NCBI GenBank assembly: GCA_037367405.1
Contig: JAZKJV010002314.1
Coordinates: forward strand, 310,001 to 374,000
Length of the DNA: 64,000 nucleotides
Origin: Ottelia alismoides
Lineage: Eukaryota; Streptophyta; Magnoliopsida; Alismatales; Hydrocharitaceae
Direction of reading: 5' to 3'
The notes beneath the pieces were generated by a model that did not search any database, was not told the DNA's origin, and was given only the letters and a program-made list of their open reading frames with translations. The position numbers and the translations under genes are program-made. This document shows positions 56,501 to 64,000 of this stretch, piece after piece (within the stretch, counting starts at the first letter, position 1; each line of letters starts with the position of its first letter).

Positions 56501-56843
56501 GGAGGCGAGAGAGGAGGGAGGTCTTGGATGGGATGGGGCAGTGTAGGTCCCGCATCATCCTCTAGGTCGAGGAGGCAGTTGACGGAGGAGCTGGTAGAGT
56601 CGACGCAGAGGCCTCGAGGGAGAGAGAACTCATGAGAGAGAGAGAGAGACTCGAAAGAGAGAGGATCCTGGGAGAAAAAGAGGAGAAAAGCCGAGAGGGG
56701 AACGGAAACGTCGCCCAATACGTGTCAGATAATGGATATTAAATGCGGGGAGTGAAGGAAATGCACATGAGGAGAGAAAGGATGGCTATGAAGCCACGTG
56801 TCAAGCATTGGGTGAAAAACCCAACTTTAAAGAGGTATATAGA
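53515..56843 (-). mobile_element. Non-autonomous Helitron, copy 2
   Basis: Same termini and hairpin as 2278-5606: CTAG at 53515, stem-loop 53527-53544, TC end at 56842-56843, flanked by A and T. Confidence 0.72.
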
Positions 56844-57926
56844 TGTTGCGACGTTCCGCCCAGAGCTAAAGATTTTTTTAAATTAAATCATGTGGGATTT
56901 AAATTACAATATATCATTATCATATCATAAAAAATTAATTTAATTCGAAACTTCTAACCCCTCCATCAAGACAATCAAATTTAATGATCTCGGAATTGCT
57001 GAAATTGAGTTGTCCATATGGACATGTTAAGAATGCATATTTTACACGAAATTTGAGACACATATTCCAATAATAATACTAAGTTAATCCCCCAAGATTT
57101 CATTTCAAAAAAATGAGCGTTTGCGGCACCGGTGCATGTAAAGTTACATGCACCATGGTGCAAGCTTCTCAACGTCATATTTTATATATAGAGATAGAGA
57201 GAGGGGGGGAAGAGGAGTAAGCAGCTCAATTGCATATAACTTCCGTGTTCATCACCTAATAGCCACTTATTTGTCTTGAAATTTGTAACTACACATGTTC
57301 CGAAGTTACAACCACTTGCACTTGTTCATCTTGAGATAGATGAATGGTTGATTGAAGTGATGAATGCATAAGTCCCCTGCAGCTCAGCAACATACTCCAT
57401 TTTCCCTTAACTTTAGTGATTTTAGTCCATTGAGGAAGATTTTTCAGGTTTCTTTTCCCTCAAATTGCAATTTTTCTTTTTATGTGTTGCCTCTGGTATT
57501 GCACATGATGAACCATGAGTGGACGAGTCTCCATGTGGTTGTTGATTTATCATATTTTAGGGATGTAATCGAGTACTAGTATGTATGTATGTATGTATGT
57601 ATGTATTTGTAATTGTATCTATTTTTAAGCAAATACATATATGTATTCTTTTACATATAAGAATATGCGTTTTTTTGCCATAGGAATAAGGATTTGTGTT
57701 TTACATTTTTACAGTACGGTTATAGGCATCATTTTAAAAAAAATAGAAATGGATACATTCTTATAGATATAGGTATGGATACGTATTCAGTTTTCAAATT
57801 GAATGTGAATATACTAATGCCGAATTGAAAAATTGCAACTTCACAAAACTATAATTTTGGACCTTAACTTTGAATTGATATTAGCTTATAAACGGTAAGG
57901 TTATTGCAATGATTTTCCTATAAATA
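56844..57926. other. Spacer, copy 2
   Basis: Equivalent to 5607-6689, with the hairpin at 57131-57154 and the GTAT tract at 57579-57606. Confidence 0.5.
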
Positions 57927-58333
57927 TAGATATTTACACCCATAACCATGAGTGATTTCGTACTTACCCCATGAATTGCGTAATAGTGAATTACATGAGG
58001 AACCTTGAGTAATGGTTAGCTCTTACACAACATATCCCTATGTTAGTAGATGTTTACTTTTGATGGACAGTTGTTTAGGTGGACGAAAATGCCCCCAGAA
58101 TTGTTGTGCTCCAACGGCTAGAAATAGAGTCCTTGGTGGTCTTCTCTCCCATGCAACCTCATATATAATGAGGGGTAGAGACCCCCATTTGAATGGGTTC
58201 TTTGACAAAAATACTTGGGTGATCTACGACTGAAAAAGGAACAAATTTTGTATTTTTCTTGATGTTGCAAACTGTTGTATTTTTGTGTTGCTACAAAAAA
58301 TTGTTTTACAAATGTTTAGGATCGTTGCAGAAA

Positions 58334-58690
58334 ATGTGGTCTCATTCCTTGGAATCATCATCTAGCGTATGTTGCCTTTGCGGCGTCGAAGCTGTTCTGA
58401 AGGCCTTCGACAAACCATGGAGCAAAGGAGCACGATTCTACACATGCCCTTCAAAATTTGTGATTTCTTTTGTTGGTTGGATGAGCCTTCCTCTTGTCGT
58501 GACTTCGAGAAAAGAGAAAGGGAACAATCTTCTAAGAATGATCGAAGAAAAATTCAAGAAATCTCCACCAATGGATGAGAATGTTATCCTTGTATTGTCT
58601 AAGCTTTCAGCAGTGGTGGTATGGTCAAAAGCATTATCGATATGTTTGATATTCATAGCCATGTTAATCACATACATGGTTTTCAAATAA
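58334..58690 (+). pseudogene. GRF zinc-finger/membrane protein, copy 2
   Basis: Same double frameshift as 7097-7453. The one base difference (58319) lies 15 bases before the ATG and would change Arg to Gly only if an upstream start were used. Confidence 0.6.
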
Positions 58691-59036
58691 TATTTTGCAA
58701 CAAACACAGAAATCTCATGTATACATGATAAAGTGGTGATTGTTCGTGTAAGGATCTAAAAACAAATAGTTAACACAGTTAATACATAGTACATGTAAGG
58801 ACTATTCATGTACATATCCAAAAATACACATATAAGAAGTCACTTGTGCATCCAAAAATACACATATTCAAAAATACACATATCCAAAAAACTGTATCAG
58901 CTTGTCCAGAAAGCGCTCAAAAATTCACCAAAAAGCTTCTAGTTCTCTCTCCTGACTTTTCCTACAATGAGAAATAAGGATACCATTCAGCACTGTGAGA
59001 TCCAAGATTAGTGGTAATCGATGCTCCTAGTTGATT

Positions 59037-62000
59037 TCTGAGATTTCATGAGAATTGATGTACCTATCGATGCATCGAAGCTGGAGGTCCATCTGGAAAG
59101 GCAACCAAATCTCTGGTTCTTTTTCGGTCACGCCCTCTTCTTGGTAGGCCTTCTCCCCCTCTTCCTCTTGTAGAAGAACTCCCTGGCCTACTCCCAGTTC
59201 CACTAGAAAAGAACGCATGTTTTAGATTTATGTTAGTTCATAATTAAAGACCTCATATAAATTGCAAATCAATCAAAATGAATACCTTCTGTTGGCCATT
59301 GAATCTTGAGCGCTTGAAGAAGCTTGCGTTGAGGGGCCTACCAGTATATCTCGGTTCATTCGCGCGACACTCGACGGTGCATTGATTGGTTCTTTGCAAG
59401 TGCGAGCTTGGTGCTCAAACTTGCTACATCTACTGCATTTATGCCTTGATTTACCATCATTATCGTCCCTTGGTCGAATGCGGTTCTTTCGCGGTCACCC
59501 TAGCAGCTTTGATGTGCGAGGTGGTTGCACCTTTAACGGAAGATTGACCACCAACCACTAAGACCTGTCAAGCATTGGAGATGTGTAACCACATGAGTGG
59601 GCTTTCCTATAACGATCCACTTTGTAGCAATCATCGACATAACTTTCCCACCTCACTCCTTTAATGCTTCCTAATGTTGCTGCATGTGTGCATGGAATCC
59701 CACATAGTTTCCATCTTCTACATGAGCATTCGCAGGCCAGAAGGTCTAAAACATACATCCCTGAAGGAGTTTCCACTTCCACATGGCAGTCATCAGCTCT
59801 TCTAACAATGAAGCCTTTCAAGTCCCTTCTGATGCCTCTCACGTAGGACAAGGCTGATGGTGCAACATTTCCCTTCTAAGTCTTCGATCGTCGAAGTCTT
59901 TCTTCCATGATTGTCACCAACTTTTGCCTTATTTAATCAATAAGCTCACAAAATGGATATGTTTCTTGCTGGTGATATCCATGCATTGAAGGATTCGTCC
60001 AGATTATTAGTCAGATAATGGAACTTTGCTTCTTCACCAAATTGATGAAGGATCCACTTCTCCTGCACATTTGCTAACCACTCGTGTGCATCCATGTTAT
60101 GTTTTTGTACCTCATATATCTGGTGATTATAGTACTTGGCATCGAACGCCCTTACAACAGACCAAACCATGATCTCCAACTCCTCGCCGGGGATATTTCT
60201 TCTTGAAGTTCTTATACAGATGTTGCATGCTTGTCATGTGCTTCGCTCGAGGGAAGATAGTCTTCACCATCAACTCTAGCCCCTTCTGTGCATCTGATAT
60301 GAATGTCAATCCAATGCCATTGCCGAACTCGATAGCAGGTTCAAATGAGTCATGAACCAATTACATGTGACATTGGTTTTGCTTTCGACAATTGCGAATG
60401 CCACTGGGAATAATGCATTGCATCCATCCAAAGTGTAGCCGATAGAAGTGTTCCTAAGTATTTCTCCTTCAAGTGGCAATCATCAAGACCAGTGAAGGGT
60501 CTACATCCTTCAACAAAACCTTACCTTTGTGCTTTCAATGATATGAAAACACGTAAGAATGAATCGTCCTTTTCAGTTTCAAGTGAATCACACTTGAAGG
60601 ATTCTGATTCTTCAATTTGTAAACGAGAGATGGATGTATCTTGTATGCTCCTCCACCTTACCATGAATCTTGTCTAAAGCAATCCTTCGTCTCCTCCATA
60701 GCCTCATGTATGGTATACGGATCTGGAATTGCTTGGCTATCTGCTGAGACATGACATTGACATTCATTTTTGGATTGTCCTTGATCCATACTTCAATGTA
60801 TTTCGCAATCCACTCTTGTGACGCCAATGAATTACCAAACCTACTGATAGAGGAACAATTGTGCTCCCCATGCAGAGTCCTGACTCATAATCACATGCTA
60901 TATTGGAGCCTAGATGCATGGATTCAATCTTTACAGTCTTCTTCCTGCATATGGATGTGACCCGAACTACCTCTCTCTTGATATATCTCACATTGAACTC
61001 ATGTTTCAGATAATAAGTGCTTAAAGCATGTTTAAATTCATCGTGACCATCGAACTCGGATCCGACTGAAATGCCCAGAATCTCCATGTCGTTGGTCGAT
61101 ATTCAACCTTCGAAGTCTTCCACATCCTCTAAATCTGAATCCAAGAGATAGAGGTAGCTATTCTCGAACTCAAGATCATTGAATTCTTCATCATCTTCAC
61201 TGGTACGTGTGCTATAAAAAACAAAGTCAGAGTCATCCAATCCGCTTATGTTAACCCATTGGGTTTGGGAGCGTAACACTCTCTTTGATCTCACTACACG
61301 CAATTGGCGAGAACTCCTCACCGGTGTATCCATTAGGCTTGGAATGATGGGGGGTCCTTTATTCATCCCTAAATGTATCCACTGGCTCTCCAAATAGGGG
61401 ATCAACATCCATCTCCACTATATCATTCTGGTCAATGTCCATTTGCACAACTTCGTCCTCCAAATCCATTGCATGTGGAGTAAATCCCTCCACACCATCC
61501 CCTAGGGCACATTCGGTAAAAGTAATACAATCCAACGACTCCATGATTTCATGCCCGACCTTCCCAACTCCTCTAAAGCCCCCACAGCCTCATTCACATC
61601 ATTCCCTAGAGAACTTGAGGTTGGATCTTGGTCTACATTCGCATGCTCTTCCATGGTGATGAGTGCTTTTGCATCTCGATAAAAGTATCACATCTTGGTG
61701 CAAGTGAAACATCTCCATCATCTGCTTCTCATCCGATAACTTGCATACTTGACGATGAAAAAAATGCTGATTAAATCATAATCGATTAGGGCATAAAAAA
61801 TCAAATCATGAGATAGTTTCATACCTGGATGGATGAGAATTAGGAACTTTGTAGCGCATATGCAAGGAGTCCTTTGCTTGCAATGGAACGACTTCTACAA
61901 TACCATCGATGATGTCGAACTAACACATGTAATCTGGGTTTGTCCCTATTACGACTTGCTTCCTCAGCAAGTACCTATCGCCACTGTACCCTCGTACATT

Positions 62001-62097
62001 CTTGAAGTATCCCCCATGCCATACGCAAATGCTAAGGATCCCTTCACACCCTTCGAACCAACCAATGCTATAAGGTACATGCATGTTTCCTTCTCAT
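59037..62097 (-). pseudogene. MuDR-type transposase, copy 2
   Basis: Equivalent to 7800-10860, with the SWIM finger at 59851-59558 and catalytic-core pieces at about 60540-59950. No new change seen. Confidence 0.85.
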
Positions 62098-62637
62098 CTT
62101 ATCAGTTTGATTTTAAAAAGAAATTTAAAAGCGAAGATGACGGGGAGGACATACCTTCCCTTTTTGAGTTGCTTCAGGTTTCTCGGTGTAGGAGGAAGGG
62201 TCTCGTTGGTCGGATACAGGGACCACCTGATGGCGACTGACGAGGGGCGTATTGGGGTGGGGGCTCTTCCTTTTCCTCGACATGGAGAAGATGAAGAATA
62301 GGATGAGTTGAAGGCGGGAGAGATGAAGTGATGATGTCGAGGGTGGGACAAGGTGAACCTACACCTCGTCGCAAGTGCACTGTTCATTGATTCGACCATC
62401 AAGACCTTACATGTGGTACACGATTTGGGCCAATGAACCCCAGTCACTTGATCTCTACCTCGTAACTAGGGTGTGGTAGGTGGTAACCCAACCGTGGTTA
62501 GTGCTAACGTTAAACGTAATAGAGGGTTACAAATGTAAACGCTAACCATTACTCGGGTTTCCTCATGTAATTCGTAATTACGCAGGATTTCTGAGGTAAT
62601 TACGAAATTACTCAAGGTTATGGGTGTAAATATCCCT

Positions 62638-64000
62638 ATTAGATATTGCACAATCTTTTTTATTCTACATAATTGTATTTCTTTCCTAAAGATATTACTT
62701 TATTTAGTTACATTGTCCCTCTTTTATTTAAAGTATATAATGGTCAGCTTTAGTCCTCCGACATTTCAGCATCCCTGCCCTTGTAATATAAAATAGTACA
62801 TACAAATACTTTTATGTAGTCTAGCTAATTGCACTTATACTCTATTTTTTTTACATAATCTTTTTTATTTGATGCAAATCTTTAAGAATTAAATGACAAA
62901 GTTTTCCCCTCATGTTAGGTAGGGATGTGCAACATTTCGAGGATCAAAGAAGCTTTATTAATGTGTATCATGTTCGTCAAAAACATGCAATTAGATGAGA
63001 TTATTACTTGTAATAATACTATCACTTTGTAAGAATGGTTCTACATGTTACGTGATCCTATCAAATGGAACTCATTGTGATAACATTTGTAACACCATGA
63101 GCCAAAACTTGAATCACGATTAGTGAAGAGTAACTCTGACAATTTATTATGTTGAGGTCCAATTTAACCATTTTACAACTCAACCAAAATGCTTAAATTC
63201 AAACTATTGTCAAGCATGTTCCCAACCGCTTATAATCCACTCTCACGTTTTGGGAATATTAAACATAGGATTATGTTTGGAGCGTTACACAAAATATCTC
63301 ATAACTTACTCTTGCGTGATGACGATCGTTCAAAGCTACATCGACCCGAATCAAAATTAATTGATTTCCATTCATCGCATGCAAAGTAACATATAATTTG
63401 AGTCAATTTCCTCCAAAAGGGAATTCGATATCGATGGGAAGACCAATGTTTTTGGTTTGTGGTTGAGAATTGGATAATTGAGAGGATGACAAACTTATGG
63501 ATGTGTCCACGTCGTATATTATTTTTTTCCCTAAATTTTACCATTAACTTAAATAGTACTGTTGTAAAATAGGGGTTCCTGTCTATCCTTGTTAGGAATT
63601 ATTAATAAAAAGTATTATTATTATTGAATGTGACCGTGAAAGGATGTGGCACATTTTTCATCTCAAAATAAGTTATCCCACCTTATTAATTAGGTTTTAA
63701 TGTGGCTGCACTCACGTCATATTTCGGTGAATTTTTTTTATTTTTTAGAAAATACCGTCATGTATTTTTCATCATTATATCATTCTAATATGTCATTTCA
63801 ATTTTGTTAGAATCAGAGACTTCTATGCTCTTCATCTAGAACATGTCAATTACAACAATTCTAATACCGATAAAGTTGTATATTCTAGACAAGGGCATAT
63901 GATTTTCTATTTCTGATGAAATTGGAATGAAATGTTAGAAGATATAGTGATGAAAATAAATGATGATATTTTCCAGAAAAAACAAAAAAAATGCTAAAAT
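62638..64000. other. Non-coding right part of copy 2
   Basis: Same as 11401-12763; runs off the window. Confidence 0.5.

Larger units (their letters stand above)
57927..62637 (-). mobile_element. Mutator-like element, copy 2
   Basis: Equivalent to 6690-11400; inverted repeats at 57929-58020 and 62541-62637. Same breaks in the genes, so decay preceded the duplication. Confidence 0.85.
51238..64000. repeat. Direct duplication, copy 2
   Basis: Repeats 1-12763 in the same orientation. Add 51237 to any coordinate in copy 1. The visible difference is G at 58319 against C at 7082. The features below are the copies. Confidence 0.97.

Overview
This is repeat-dominated plant nuclear DNA, probably from an angiosperm. 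The evidence is Ty1/copia elements in several states of decay, a Mutator-like element (MULE), a Helitron with recognisable termini, RTE-type LINE fragments, small hAT-type MITEs, long solo-LTR-like repeats and a homolog of the plant-specific ATG8-interacting protein ATI1/ATI2. There is no bacterial-style gene density, operon, CRISPR array, tRNA or rRNA that I can support. The species cannot be named from the sequence.

The largest-scale feature is a direct duplication: bases 1-12763 recur at 51238-64000 with a constant offset of 51237. The copies look essentially identical; I found one substitution (C at 7082, G at 58319). Each copy runs: unrecognised flank, a complete-looking 3.33-kb Helitron on the minus strand (2278-5606 / 53515-56843), a short spacer, then a 4.7-kb MULE with about 95-bp terminal inverted repeats (6690-11400 / 57927-62637). 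The MULE carries a decayed MuDR transposase on the minus strand and a convergent, frameshifted GRF-zinc-finger/membrane protein on the plus strand.

The single-copy middle begins with AT-rich DNA (12764-16350), then a 1.6-kb repeat (16355-17970), the ATI1-like gene (18184-19014, minus), an RTE LINE 3' fragment with a hAT MITE inside it, a truncated copia 3' end, and a 2.3-kb solo-LTR candidate related to the 16.4-kb repeat (22069-24438). A heavily decayed copia RT/RNase H with its LTR follows (24790-26761).

From about 27.9 to 41.2 kb is a nested stack. A non-autonomous minus-strand LTR element (A, 27895-39896) is interrupted in its leader by a full-length copia element C (30296-35429, target-site duplication CTACG). 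Its 5' LTR is interrupted by a 3811-bp TG...CA insertion (35930-39740, TSD TTCAT). A second, truncated relative (B, 39897-41205) abuts it and carries a hAT MITE.

From 41.3 to 51.2 kb are a larger hAT-like element, an old copia gag pseudogene split by copia D (42781-47942, minus, with a hAT MITE in pol), two more hAT MITEs with perfect 8-bp TSDs, an internally deleted copia derivative E (49691-50640), and the LTR and PBS of another minus-strand element (about 50641-51249) ending just inside the second duplicated copy. Only the ATI1-like reading frame looks like a non-transposon protein gene; the rest reflects transposon insertion, nesting, deletion and one very recent (or artefactual) duplication.
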